A DNA stretch of 64,000 nucleotides from Vitis vinifera (lineage: Eukaryota; Streptophyta; Magnoliopsida; Vitales; Vitaceae). Positions 51,498 to 64,000 of the stretch are shown here, in pieces. The notes below the pieces were generated by a model. The model had not been told where the DNA came from and ran no database searches. It was given only the letters and a program-made list of their open reading frames with translations. The position numbers and the translations under genes were made by a program. The stretch is taken from NCBI RefSeq assembly GCF_030704535.1, contig NC_081822.1:6945501-7009500 (forward strand), written 5' to 3'. Numbering within the stretch: position 1 is the first letter of the stretch; each line of letters begins with the position of its first letter.

Positions 51498-54400
51498 ATG
51501 ACGATTTTGGCCTCTGCCGACCGGAAGTGCCGCCGGAGCCCCAGAGCACCCCTCCTCCCCCAAAAGTACGATGATGCCGATTCCTTTGAGGTTGGCTTCT
51601 CCGGCGCCTCTTTCTCGGGCGCTGTCTTCAATCTCTCCACCACCGTAGTTGGGGCAGGGATCATGGCTCTTCCCGCCACCATTAAGCAATTAGGGATGAT
51701 TCCGGGCTTGATCATGATTCTATTGGGTGCGCTATTGACCGAATCCTCTATCGAAATGATTTTGAGATTCAGTCGTGCTTCCAAGTCCTCCTCCTATTCC
51801 GGTGTTGTCGGTGATGCTTTCGGTGGCGTTGGCCGGACGGTTTTGCAGATTTGCGTCGTTGTTAATAATATGGGGATGCTCATCGTCTACATGATCATCA
51901 TCGGTACTCATCGCCTTACATGTTCCCCCCTTCATTTTCCTAATCTAATTTGTCTTTTTTCTTTTCCTTCTTTTCCACTATAAATTGTTGTACATAGTTT
52001 TAAGGATTGTGAAATGAATCTTGAGATTAAGCTTCAAAAATCAACTGGTAGAACATTGCTTACAGAATTGATCTTGATAGACTGGTTGCTGACATATTTG
52101 TTTTTGGTTTTACAGGCGATGTGCTATCGGGAACATGGTTGGACAAGGTTCACCATTTGGGCGTGGTGGAGGAATGGTTTGGTCAACATTGGTGGAGCAC
52201 ACGCTCCTTCTTGTTGCTTCTAACAACTCTCCTTGTTTTGACTCCGCTTATATCATTCAAGCGTGTTGGTCAGTCCCCATCAATCTCATTTACTTTGCTT
52301 ATAAACATATGCCTTTAGATGGTTTGGTATGCCTTGGGTGGGATTATAGGCTGAAATGTGAATTTAAACCTGTTCTCAAAATGAATGAAAAAGGATACCA
52401 GACTTCTTTTTAATTCATTTTCAAATTATTGAAGGATAGCTTTATCTATTAATATTATTACTATTTTGTTATTATTTGAACTACCACTATAGGATTTAAT
52501 GGTTGGCTTGATGAACCTTCTCCATATGTCTTCTAGATTTTAGTTGTCATGCATTTTCTGTAGCTGTGAAAATTGTGACCAATTTTTATGTGGTGTTAGA
52601 TTCATTGAGATACACATCAGCTTTGTCTGTCGCTTTGGCTGTTGTTTTTGTGGCAATCACTGCTGGAGTAGCTATCGTCAAATTGGTGGAGGGAAGTATT
52701 GGAATGCCACGTCTACTGCCTGAAATTGTCGATCAGGCTTCATTCTGGAAGCTTTTCACGACTGTTCCTGTTCTGGTCACTGCCTATATATGCCATCACA
52801 ACAGTAAGTTGTAAATTCTAAAATGTTCCATTTTGTTTTTGTACACAAGCACATGAGCAGTCAGTGATTATTGTCTTCCAAGTAAAGGGTTTCAGTAGTA
52901 TTGGACTTAGAAACCATTTCAACTTGATTCAGTTATGCTTCTCTCTATCCTGAGTTCACAACTTGATTTGAGATCATTTCCCTAGGTTTCTCAATTTTAA
53001 TGATATCATTTAGGCAAAGCTGGTTATTTTGGTAAATGTTATGAATGGAATAAGAATTTGATAAAAAAATTCAAGTGATCTGCAAAGATTATGGAATCAT
53101 GCTAATTTAACATTTAGTTTTCTTGTGTTACCAGTTACCAGTTATCACAATGATGTGCACTTGTCAAGTTAACGGGGAGGTTCTCCTATTTCAAAAGAGT
53201 AAAACAGAAAAAGGAAAAAGGAAAAAAATGGAAAAAGGAGGGTTACAGTGAAGAATATTTCTTCAAAGTGATTTGGAAAATGCAATCACTAAGCACTTGT
53301 TGTTGGACATGCATTTAGGCATTTCTGTAGCTAATTATGTCTAATAAATTAGAATCTAAGTACAAGGGAACTAGAATAGAAAGGAAACAAAATGAACTGA
53401 ATCAAAATTAAAATGAAGAATTTCATTGAAGTGTTCACAAAACTATTAGGAACAGGGATGGGAGTAAAATGTCTTTCATTGAGTTGTTTGCTAATAGTTA
53501 GGAAATGGACTAAAATGTATATGTTTGCTATAATATCCTTATGCAAAGGAATAAATGACTCAAATATTGTAAGATAGATAAAAACAAGCTAAAGTATATA
53601 CATAAAAAATAATCTGTCACATTTTCTATAGGGAGAGAGCTTATGCCTCCTAAATGAAAATATGCTCCTGTCAATTAAAGAAAACAAATAAACGTTACGA
53701 AATCCGTATAAGGAAAATGAATATTAATTTGGTTGAAAACAGAAGCCAGAGACATGACTGATATAAACATTGAGTTGGGTCACAATTTTTTTTCTTCTAT
53801 GAAAATAGTGATTTGGGCCACATAACTAATAATTTTTTTATTAAACTTGTTAAACTTATTCAACATTTTTTATTATTTTGGAAAACAAGCTATAGGGAGA
53901 GAGCTAAAGTATATACATAAAAAATAATCTTTGTCACATTTTCTATAGGGAGAGAGCTTATTCCTCCTAAATGAAAATATGCTCCTGTCAATTAAAGAAA
54001 ACAAATAAACATTACGAAATCCGTATAAGGAAAATGAATATTAATTTGGTTGAAAACAGAAGCCAGAGACATGACTAATATAAACATTGAGTTGGGTAAC
54101 AGGGGAAAAAGCAACACAGTCATCTCACAATTTTTTTTCTTCTATGAAAATAGTGATTTAGGCCACATAACTAATAACTTTTTTATTAAACTTGTTAAAC
54201 TTATTCAACATTTTTTATTATTTTGGAAAAATATTCAACCATTTGTAACAGATTCCCAAGCTCCAATCGAAATGTTGTTTTCACCATCAACTTAACTGTT
54301 TTGTTTCCTAAATCACACTAATGTTTTTCAAATTAAAATATATAGTTGTGAGGGTGGTTTTACCAAAATGTATGGGTTGTATAGACAGTCTTGTAAAACG

Positions 54401-56832
54401 TATGAGCAATGAGGAAAAGGAATGAGATTCTTAGGGATTGTGAGGGACTCATTCCTTAACTCAAAATCTTGGAATGAATTTCCTCCATATGTATTGAAAT
54501 AAATACATTTAATCATTGAAAACAAAATGGGTCTCATTGAATCTGTTCAACTTCAGTGAAATTACTCCATATGATTCTCATTGAATCATTTAAGTTGTGT
54601 TTTTTTTCTCAGAATCCCCAGGTTGAAGACATTGCATATTGCATCTTGTCAATGTCCTGATGGGAGACAGAGAGATGCATATTTCTCACTGTTTGACAGG
54701 CAACATGTAGATAACAAAAGAAAGCAATTTCTATATCTTTGTCTAGACTGTTCAGTAAATAATATAAGCATTTCAATAGCCAGCTTTTTATTTGACATGC
54801 CTTCAAAACAAAACTCACAGCAATGAACTGACCATCATCTAATTTGTAGCAACTGAGTTGTCACAATCCAAGCTGATCAAAGGTCTTGATGGATGACCAT
54901 TGCCTTTTATCTGTTACAAATTGGTGCATACATTACAGAATTACTGTTTTTGTTAGAGTTATAATGTGAAGCTGTTAACTATTTATTTGGTCCTGCTCAT
55001 AACTTACTCTTTCTTATTTCTGTCTGGAAGTTCACCCAATTGAGAAAGAGCTCCACGACCAAACTCAGATGAAACCTATTGTGCGGACATCCCTTATGTT
55101 GTGCACATCAGTCTATATTGCTACCAGCTTCTTTGGATTTCTTCTTTTTGGGGACCGAACGCTTGATGATGTGCTGGCCAATTTTGATGGTGATCTTGGG
55201 ATCCCATATAGTTCATTGCTTAATGATGTGGTGAGGGTGAGCTATGCCATCCACTTGATGCTAGTGTTTCCAATCGTTTTCTTCTCCCTTCGCCTCAACC
55301 TAGATGGTCTTCTCTTTCCATATGCCATCCCCATTGCCTTTGATAGCCGGAGATTCTTCTCACTTACTGCTGCTCTCATGGGTTTTATCTTTTTGGGTGC
55401 TAATTTCGTGCCTAGCATTTGGGATGCCTTTCAGTTCACTGGTGCCACAGCTGCTGTTGCTGTTGGGTTCATCTTTCCAGCTGCTATAGCCCTTAGGTGA
55501 GTAACATTCATTACTTTTAGTAAATTCAAGTTGAAGTTGGTTGTGGCATCAAATTTAGCAATCATCCTTTTGAGAAGCATAAAAACACTTTGGATGATTC
55601 TCAGATTCTAAATGGCTCAAAACTCAGGGCATAAGTGGATGACTGTTATGGGTCAGACTACCATGTTTAGGCTACCTCTTTGCCTGGCCTAATTTCTAAG
55701 TGATCAAATAGACACAAGAAAAGGGTGTGTCTTGCATTCGAACCATGAATCCACAGCCTGGCTATCCAAAGCATTATAATTAAACATATGGAACCTGGGC
55801 CTTATTCAGATAGTCGCCAATGCGGAGAATTCCCATTATTGGATGCTTTGTGCTGGATGATTTGAAAACATCCTCCAATTCTTAGTCCTGAACAAATTTC
55901 AACTGTCTAAAGCAGGATGATTCAACCAGATCAAGATATTGCCCAAAGCAAAGGATTAGCTTTCAATCTACAAAAAGAAAAGGACAGGCACAAACTTGAG
56001 TTTGTGATTGTCCAACCAGGTTTATTGTTGATTTAAGAAACTTAGCTCAGAATAATTTCCTCATTTAGGAGTGACAGAAGTTTTATAATGGAATTGTGTA
56101 GTATGATTCTAAATCATTTTTCCTATGCAAATTCTTAAGGATGCCCTTTATTAACTTTTGGGACTTGATCATCTACCTGCAAACAGAAAATGAGAAATTG
56201 CTGTGAGAAAACATGTGGCCTATGATTTAACTGAAATTATGGCCCAAGATAGAGCTGATTAACAGAGGAGGATTCTGTAGCCAACATGGCACAGGGGAAT
56301 TGTGTAGTATGATTCCAAATCATTTTTCCTATGCAAATCTTAAGGATGCCCTTTATTAACTTTTGGGACTTGATCATCTACCTGCGAACAGAAAATGAGA
56401 AATTGCTGTGAGAAAACATGTGGCCTATGATTTAACTGAAATTATGGCCCAAGATAGAGCTGATTAACAGAGGGGGATTCTGTAGCCAACATGGCACAGG
56501 GGAAGTGTTTTGGCATTCAGATTCAAGAAATTCCCCCAAGAATTACAGAAAGAGAATGGCAATATCTGCCAGGAATCTGGACCAATTGATTGTCACACTA
56601 CTGTTGAATCAGTTTTTTATATTGGCTTAGGAAGCCTCTTGGCTCAAAGATATTCCTTAATCTTTATGAAGTTGTGTTAAAAGTATATTTAAATGTATTT
56701 CTGTTGTGCAGGGACACTCATGGAATCGCAACAAAGAATGACAGACTGGTATCATGTGTGATGATCCTCTTGGCTGTGTCAGCCAGCACGGTTGCCATCT
56801 CCAGTGACATTTATAGCATTTTCAATAGATGA
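51498..56832 (+). CDS. AVT6: AVT6-type vacuolar amino acid transporter
   Basis: Exons: 51498-51903, 52116-52268, 52600-52803, 55031-55496 and 56712-56832, giving 1350 nt and 449 aa, all GT-AG. It belongs to the amino acid/auxin permease (AAAP) superfamily. After a short basic, Pro-rich N terminus, the first membrane span contains NLSTTVVGAGIMALPATIK (45-63), the family signature around the broken first helix. About ten further hydrophobic spans follow, including the TAYICHHN motif at the end of exon 3. Plant AVT6 proteins export amino acids from the vacuole to the cytosol, and Arabidopsis AVT6 proteins have nearly the same length. The 3' end IYSIFNR matches the family C terminus. Which AVT6 paralogue it represents (A to E) is not decided. 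Introns 3 and 4 contain segmental tandem duplications. Confidence 0.93.
53589..54230. repeat. 315-bp tandem duplication in AVT6 intron 3
   Basis: A unit starting CTAAAGTATATACATAAAAA occurs at 53589-53903 and again at 53904-54230. The second copy has a short extra segment near 54098-54125. High similarity suggests a recent event. No coding content. Confidence 0.88.
56090..56502. repeat. 206-bp tandem duplication in AVT6 intron 4
   Basis: A unit beginning GGAATTGTGTAGTATGATTC is repeated head to tail at 56090-56295 and 56296-56502, with only a few differences. It lies about 200 bp before the final exon and contains no coding sequence. Confidence 0.9.
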
Positions 56833-59800
56833 CAGTGGTGGAAGTTGGCCTTACAGGGAGGGTAAACTCATACAATTTATCAGTGGCTTTGAGATACAGA
56901 CTAGAATAGAGAGTATTTATTTGATAAAAAAGGGCAGCCCTGAGATGCAGTAAGAGGATTGCTCCAGTTCCCAGTCTGGTTGCAGAAGCCAATTTTGTCT
57001 TCTCTAAATTCTTTTTGGGGAATATGTTGTTATTTTACACTATTGTAATAACTGAAACTCAAAAGTGACGGGAGCAATTTTGAATTCTATCAGGTTATTG
57101 CATGTAACTTAACAAACTTGGATGGCTTCCAGATTGGTTGCAATAACAAATTGCCACTTCTTTCTTCATGGATTTAATGTCTCTGACCAGGGAGGTTAAG
57201 TTTGTCTTGATGGGATCTAAACTCTCAGTTTCAGGCTTGACCCAAAACGTTGAAGAAGTTTTACTTTTCATAGAAGGTGAAATCAATGTTCGTCACACAT
57301 TTGCATTATATCCATTCTCACCAACCCACCTCCCCTCATAAATTGATTTCTCATTCTTGGTTGGTCCAGCCAAGGGGAAGCACTCTCTCCTTTTGTACTA
57401 TTGTATTCTACAATCGGCTTTCTTGGCAAAACTCCTTTCTTTATCAAATCCTTATATCAAAATGTGGTCCTTGCACTGCATTGCAATAATCATCTTCAAC
57501 TGCAGCCTTTACAGGGAAAAATATGAATTCATCAGCGGTCCCCATCAAGAAGCTGACCCTAAAAATGAGTTTTGCAGCCCCATTTGTTTGTACTCTTTCC
57601 CAGCACCAATCTTTTTAATCCACGGGATCTTTTGTTTTTACTTGGTCTAATCTTTATGTTGCCATAGAGGGGTGAAGTTTAAGTGCCTTACGAAATTTCC
57701 CGTACTCAGAAATCTACATCCTAAGGCTTCATGTATTTAGTACTTTCCTAGATTGGTGAATGTGTTTTTTAACGTTTTTGTTTTGTAATACATCTGGGTA
57801 ATACAGTGTGAAGCGATGGTAAAAGACTCTAACCAAACAAATCCTCTGCTACCTACCACCTTTTGGAGGAATGAGATGTAATATTCTCATCGGATGGACA
57901 AAATTGTAGTTTATGGACCACCCCAAAAAACTACACAGGCAGTTGTGCCAAAATTAAACCTGAAATGGATTAGTCATGACTCATGACCACCCTCTTAATA
58001 AAGAAGCACCCCTCGTTGTCCTTATTCAGCCACATCCATATCATTGATTACCCCAAAGGTCTTTAATATGCTCTTCCAATTTTAAAATAACAGGATCACA
58101 GAAATTACTGTTGTGCTTTCAAATTGCATGTACCCATTTTCTTCTTTTGGGTTTTCCTCCAATCCCAGCTTGAATGCTTCTTTTCTTTCTTTCTTCCTGT
58201 TTTTAAACAACTTTGCGCATGACTGATCTCATGTACACGCACGCCCTCAAGCCCAATGAGACTCAAAGAGCAACTTATTCAAATAAGAAATAGATGGATT
58301 ATTTGATGCATTATTGATTTTTCATGCTATAGATGATTATTCTTTTTTTCCTTTTTTCTTTTTCGGTGTGCACTGATGATTAACGCATCTTTTTCTTTCA
58401 ATGCCATGTACACTTTGTCAATGTCATACTTTTTGAAAGCTTCAATTCTTTACAACTGTAAATGCTGGGAGTTCTGTGAAGCCGATTGTACATCAATAAG
58501 CTGCGACTTATTCGAATTAATATAAAGTAGTCTGACCTTTAACATCTTTTGAAAATTTATGCTTTGGGTTTTGAATTGGAGATTGAAACCAGTTTTCCAA
58601 GACTTATGGGTCGAAGATGAAAATATTTTCTTCTTTAGAAAAGTGGATGAGTAGTTACCAACTCACTTTTCTTTGCTTTCATCTTGACCACAAAATAGTT
58701 TGAGTCTCTACTGTTGATGTCGCTTTGTTTTTGAAATTTCTAATTTTAAGAAGTGGATAAATATTTGATTGCTTCACCAGCCATCCATTCCCAGCCAGCT
58801 AATTAAACAAAGGAAACAGGTGTATGACTATAACCTTTGCAGTTGTAGTCTTTACCATTGCTGGAATATTAACATCAGGACAAATATTGGTGAAAGTTTT
58901 GAAAATTCAAGGGTCATATTTTCTTTGAGCTGATACGTGGAGTCACGCTCATGGATAGTCTAACACAGAATGGAGACAAATATGAAACACCCAAATGAAA
59001 TGGTGCTTTGTGTTTTGCGTTATGTTGAAGCCTGGAAGAATACCAGTGGTGCCGGACTTAATTTAGATTATATGCCTCAGCCCTCTTGATGGAGATTGAT
59101 GGGTTCTTCCTTTGACACCATGATTGATAACAATATAATCCGTAGTGGTTGACAATTTGAGCTTAAAATCTGTGTTGTTTTTGGACATTTTCAAATATTT
59201 GTTTATGTTTGAACATTATTTCTATAATTTCGGCATTAATTATGAAAGTTTTTTTTCTCTTTTTTCCCTCAATATTCATGTACAATGGACCCTCACCCCG
59301 TCCAACCCACTGGTATGAAAACATGAACACCATGAACGAAATTCGCCAACGTTGGCACGTCTACATTAGTATATTGAACAAAGAAAAAGAAACATTAGAA
59401 TCAGCATAATCAAATATTCATAATTCAACGCAAACATGGGCACCGTCAGGTATCTTATGTGCGTTTATTCGCAATGGATTTGGACACCATCTTCCTCGCT
59501 TTCTTTGATTTTTCGTAGCAGAGATGCTTATTCTATTCTAGTCTGAATTATTGTAAGTCAAAACTGCGATTTTTTGGAAGCGAACATAGTTAGCGTTTGT
59601 ACCAGCAAAGGTCTGCACTGCGACACATATTTGATTAAAGACCCACAAGGTGCTGCCACTTCATCCCTTGTCATTCTATACTTAATTTTTATATATACTA
59701 AAATTTAATGACCCATAGTGCCACTTGTAGAAGCATTAGGATCCATGACGTTTAATTATGGGATTAAGAGACCAATGCCCTCAGTTCCCACCTAATCCTA

Positions 59801-62800
59801 CGCATTAGAGAAGAAAGAAAAGGCAAAACCGACTTGGGCCTACATCTACATTTCTCTGTAACTTTTTGTCTTGTTTATTATTCGCATACACGAAACTCGT
59901 ACCATTGGTTTAATAGAAGAAAAGCTACAAAAGCAATCATATGGAGAGCTGTCATCCATGATCCACGAAGCTCGACTCCATTCCTTCCGCCGAATGCGAC
60001 CCATTCCAGTGTCATCCCCTAGACTTTTCCTATGAAAATTACCTCAACCAACCTTGCTTCACTCGAACAAAATAATTGTAAATGATACACATAACAAGTA
60101 CCTTTCTGATTGGAGGGTGGAGCTCACACACAACAAAATTTAAGCATGATGACGTTGAAATTAGAAACTTCGGGTATTCGGAAATGGCATGAAATTTTGC
60201 AATTAGTTGTGCCCACATCCTCGCACTCACATTTTTTCCGTGGGTGAGTGATTCCAAGGGAATTGGGGGAGTGATAAGCAATAAGTAATCAGTAGAAGAA
60301 AATAGTTAAGTGGAAGTGGAAGGGGAAGGGGAAGGAGCATGGAAAGGATGGGGCGGAAGCCAACAAAAACTAGTAAAGCAGCGCGGACCGGAGATTGCGG
60401 GCAATACCTGGAGGCACGACAGACGCTGCCGGCTGTGGCGGACAGGCTGTTCGTGTGAGTGTGGACCAGTCACCAGTGACATCGCTACGTGTCCTTCTCT
60501 CCTTCCATCATCACGTGCGTATTCTTATTCTATGTTGTCCGCTCCATTGCCCTACTTTCTTCACCTCCACGTCCCACTTGCCACGTCCTAGGTTTTTTTT
60601 CACTGAAATGACCCTGCTACCCCTTATCCTTTCTGGTTTGTTTTTAAAATTTTGAACAGCTCTCCTTTTTATCTCATCCACGTGACCCCTGAACCTCGTT
60701 CCAGCGAGCGGAGATCGGTTAGAATAGGGGTGAGCCGCATGGAGGCTTTGTACTCCTCTAAAATTATAGGCCATGTGCTGCCGTTGAAGTTGGTGACTTG
60801 GCCGGTACGAGCCGTGTTGATATGATTGATGACCAAATAAACAGAGGATCAGCATTGCGCCATCATTATCCACTTCATACAGATTTGTCGATATTAACCC
60901 CTTCCAAAATTCACTCTGTTTCACAAAAATTGTCGGTGCAGAGGCAAAGAGCCGAGGCTACTTTGGACAATTTATGTCCTCTCTGTTTGTTCAGAGCAAT
61001 AAGTAATGACACTCACTAGCCCACCCTAATTGAGGCGCGTGCCAGTCACGCTTTCAGCCTTTCACTCTCAAATCTTCAGTAGCGTGGGTTATGGAATGCC
61101 AAATTGTGTTTTCCATGCTTCAAGGAAAAATATTTAGATTTATTACAAAACATTCCGAAAATTAAAGCCAAATTTGTTACAAATATCTAATAAATAAATA
61201 AAAAGGAAAAAAAAAATTATATTAACGATTCTCAATTGTCTTTAATAACAAAATCAAATATTAATATTTTATTTCCACCTATTTCTATAAAATTATTCTT
61301 ATTCAAAATTTATCAAATATGTTTCCTAGGTTAGAAAATACGACGCTTCCATAAAAAAATAAATTGAATTTTTTATATGAGTTTCTAAATAGAATTTTAT
61401 TGTTGAAAATAATTTAAAAATATTTTTTATGAACTCTCTTAACAAATGAATTTCAATATTCTCTGTATTTAATTCATTTTATAGTTTTATTTTAAATTTT
61501 TCACATTTTTTTATTTTAATATTATTAAAATTAATTCATATTATTGACTACTTTGGAGGATGGTTGATAAAGGTTTTTATTGAGTTGTATTTTAATAGAG
61601 GTAGGAGAATAAGGGTGGCTTGTGGAGTGGAATTAATACACAATAAAAGGTTGCTTGAATTAGAGTGGTTATAAATGAAATATTTAGGGTTTGTTGGGTG
61701 ATTATTTTAAAAAAGAAAAATTAAAAATAATATTTATAATTTGCTTTTTAATAATTTATAAAATAAAAATTTCTTTGAAAATTGAAATATTTTTACCTAG
61801 TTTTAATGTTCTTAAATATATTTTAACAAAATTTTTTATATCTAATATTTTATTTTTAATTATTTTTTATCTTCATATAGTTATTTTTTAAAACTATTTT
61901 AAAAAATATAAATAAAAAAATTTCGAAAATAACTAAAAGGTGGTTTTTGAAAATATAAAATTTTTGTTTTTAAAAATAAAAAATTAAAATTACTTTATTT
62001 TTTATTTTTAAGAAAAGAATGGAAAAAATACTTTGTTTTTTTTTTTTTAAGAGTAAAAAAGGGAAAAATAATTTCCTGATTTTCAAATATATTTTTCTAT
62101 TTTTTTTCTCCTGACATCCAGTTGTCGGTACACTTGAGCTGGTGGGGGAGTAACTTGGGATAAAAGTAAATGCATAATTAATTAAATTTTGAGGGTCACA
62201 CGTGGTAATGGATTGACTTAGGAGGTCACGCGCGTAGAAGATGCGTGGGTGAAGTTATAACCAACACAAAGGAGGAGATTTGGAGCTTCAAAAATTAACG
62301 GCACAACCTTTTACTGATGACGGGGACTCGGTCTTCTCTTCTCATCCATTAGAGACGGCCTTGGATGGTCTTGTCCAGCCCATCTAATGATTAAAAAAAA
62401 AAAAGGAAATAAAAACAAAAATCACAACCCAATATTCATTTTGATTTTTAACCATTTCCAACCTTGGAGTTGGATACCTTCCCATGAAGTTTCCCGTGCT
62501 CCGCTTTCACCTTCTGGCACAAGAATAAAAAAAATAGGAAAGGAAAAATGAAACGCCATGAAAGACAGACGTTGAATCCGGAAGTGGAGACGGAAATGGA
62601 CGCGGGAGGGCGTAAAATTTGTAGGTAAAAGGAGAAGTGTATGAATCATGAATGGGAGGGTGGGCCGTGGGGGAGGTTTCTAGGGCTTACGTCGGGCTTC
62701 CATGGTCTGTATGTATTATGCAGGGGAGTGGGGTAGTAGGTGGAAGGCCAACAAAACCCATTAATATCAAGAAAGCGTGTTTCTCTGTCTTACTCGTGAT

Positions 62801-63033
62801 TTTTTCTGCACTGTTTTCCTTTTTTTTTTAAATAAAATAAATACAAAAACAAAAGATTTCATTCTGTCTTAGATAGATAGATTGATCCTGAGATTTCCTC
62901 CGGTTGTTTCCATTTAGGTTTGGGTAAAAGGAGATGGATTTGGAAGGTTAAATTGATTTTGACAAAACAGGGTGGTTTATTTTTAAAATATTTTGATTTC
63001 AAAAATCAAAACGTGTTGAGCTGTTAGGCTCTT
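56833..63033. other. Intergenic region between AVT6 and CSLC genes
   Basis: The AVT6 3' UTR occupies the first few hundred bases. The stretch at 59800-61080 has more balanced composition and several overlapping open frames, the longest being 137 codons on the minus strand (60924-60511). None resembles a known protein and I could not join exons. The stretch at 61130-62110 is AT-rich. The part from about 62130 on is probably distal promoter of the CSLC gene. Confidence 0.4.
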
Positions 63034-63075
63034 TCTCTCTCTCTCTCTCTCTCTCCCTCCCTAGTCTCTCTCTCC
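63031..63075. repeat. (CT)n tract in CSLC promoter or leader
   Basis: A pyrimidine run of mainly CT dinucleotides, just before a TATATTA-like box at about 63088. Such Y-patch tracts are typical of plant core promoters and 5' leaders. Confidence 0.75.
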
Positions 63076-63175
63076 CGCCTGGCTTTCTATATTACAGACA
63101 TATCTCTTGTGTAATCTCTGTTATTACAAACCATCCAAAGTCGTGTTAGGGTCGAAACTCGAAAGCTGTAATTGA

Positions 63176-63303
63176 ATGCGAGCTGTTTGGACACATCCCC
63201 AGAATCATAGCACCCAAATCTTTCTCTACACAGAGGGGCTTCTTTCTTCTTATAAGATAAAATCTTCCGAATGCCACCGCGTATTATAGACGCTTTGCTT
63301 TGA
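63176..63303 (+). other. Upstream ORFs in the CSLC leader
   Basis: An ATG at 63176 opens a 37-codon frame ending at the TAG at 63287-63289. A second ATG at 63271 opens a 10-codon frame ending at 63303. Two shorter ATG-stop frames follow before the main start at 63508. If transcription starts near 63110 without a leader intron, ribosomes would meet these frames first. Confidence 0.4.
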
Positions 63304-63507
63304 TCCGAACCCACGCGTCAATCTCCGCCTCTATTTTCTCTACTCTCTTGAGACTCCGTGGCTTTTCTGACAATGAGATAAAAAACCAGAGTTCGAGGCT
63401 TTGATGTTCCACCCATTTGGCCTCTGAAACCACGGGGCTTTGCTTTTGGTTCTTGGCTTCGGGGAGGAGTGATTCTGGGAGGTGGGTTTTTGAGATCAGG
63501 AGCAAAA

Positions 63508-64000
63508 ATGGCGCCATCCTTTGACTGGTGGACAAAGGAGAGTCACAGGGGGACGCCGGTTGTCGTCAAGATGGAGAACCCTAACTGGTCCATTGCGGAG
63601 CTGGAGGGCCCGTCGGATGACGATTTTCTTCTCGCCGGTTCGCCCAACACCAACAGGGACAAAGGCCGGGGCAAAAACGCCAGGCAGCTCACATGGGTTC
63701 TTCTCCTCAAAGCCCACAAGGCCGCCGGTTGTCTGACCTCCATTGCGTCGGCAATGTTCGGCCTCGCTGCCGCCGTGCGCCGCCGAGTCGCTTCCGGAAG
63801 GACCGATACCGATAACGACAACGGCGGAGGCATGGAGCAGGAGAACCCAACGGTGAAAAGCCGGTTCTATTCGTGTATAAAGGTGTTTCTGTGGTTATCT
63901 GTTGTGTTGCTGGTATTTGAGGTGGCAGCCTACTTCAAGGGTTGGCATTTCGGCGCACCCCATCTTCAATTGCAGTATTTATTGACAGCTCCATATGGGG
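63508..64000 (+). CDS. CSLC: CSLC-type xyloglucan glucan synthase, 5' part
   Basis: The first 164 codons are present; the gene continues beyond the right edge. MAPSFDWWTKESHRGTPVVVKMENPNWS at the N terminus, the NARQLTWVLLLKAHKAAGCLTS block (around residues 60-80) and the FYSCIKVFLWLS...FEVAAYFKGWHF membrane span (about 125-155) are hallmarks of the cellulose-synthase-like C family. These Golgi enzymes build the beta-1,4-glucan backbone of xyloglucan, using UDP-glucose. The processive GT2 catalytic domain (D, D, D, QxxRW motifs) would lie downstream, outside the window. The sequence is closest in memory to the CSLC12/CSLC4 group; the exact member is undecided. This first exon is clearly more GC-rich than its surroundings. 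Confidence 0.94.
   Translation, partial: MAPSFDWWTKESHRGTPVVVKMENPNWSIAELEGPSDDDFLLAGSPNTNRDKGRGKNARQLTWVLLLKAHKAAGCLTSIASAMFGLAAAVRRRVASGRTDTDNDNGGGMEQENPTVKSRFYSCIKVFLWLSVVLLVFEVAAYFKGWHFGAPHLQLQYLLTAPYG

Noticed and set aside
55640..55810. GGTTCGAATGC B-box-like motif on the minus strand
   Set aside because: No A box at proper distance and no cloverleaf; not a tRNA gene.
60511..60924. 137-codon open frame on the minus strand
   Set aside because: No family resemblance, no splice partners and overlapping frames on the other strand; probably chance in a low-AT region.

Overview
The window is nuclear DNA from a flowering plant, most likely a woody eudicot. The gene content and the style of the transposable elements make grapevine (Vitis) my best guess; that is an inference, not a match I could run. 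The evidence is AT-rich intergenic DNA, GT-AG introns of very variable length, plant-only families (CGR-type pectin methyltransferase, CSLC glucan synthase) and many plant transposable elements. I see no rRNA or functional tRNA gene, CRISPR array, virus or bacterial operon.

Six protein-coding genes can be rebuilt exon by exon. From left to right: (1) minus strand 10832-6006, a CGR2/CGR3-type Golgi pectin methyltransferase, 6 coding exons, 263 aa. (2) plus strand 15151-28663, a membrane-anchored J-domain protein with its J domain at the C terminus, 7 exons, 261 aa. (3) minus strand 34319-30356, squalene monooxygenase (squalene epoxidase), 8 exons, 523 aa. (4) plus strand 45627-48644, a small nuclear-type protein of unknown function with a helix-hairpin-helix glycosylase-like core, 4 exons, 213 aa. 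(5) plus strand 51498-56832, a vacuolar AVT6-type amino acid transporter, 5 exons, 449 aa. (6) plus strand from 63508, the first 164 codons of a CSLC xyloglucan glucan synthase, cut by the window edge. In all five complete genes the exon phases close exactly on one open frame.

Two genes serve cell-wall polysaccharides in the Golgi (pectin methylation, xyloglucan backbone). One makes sterol and triterpene precursors at the ER, one moves amino acids at the vacuole, and two are poorly described. They form ordinary unlinked plant gene space, not an obvious biosynthetic cluster.

The mobile DNA is the richest part. Introns 2, 4 and 5 of the J-protein gene carry an L1-type LINE fragment, a tiny poly(A) insertion with an 18-bp target duplication, two tRNA-derived SINE-like units, LINE tails and a 1.43-kb non-autonomous hAT element with an 8-bp target duplication. 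Intergenic DNA holds two MITEs (one with a PIF/Harbinger-like TAA duplication) and, at 42517-44362, a three-LTR tandem of a miniature LTR retrotransposon (TRIM type), with primer-binding sites and a 5-bp target duplication. The AVT6 gene has two segmental tandem duplications inside its introns. Stretches at 11.7-14.7 kb, 36-42 kb and 57-63 kb hold no gene I can support.
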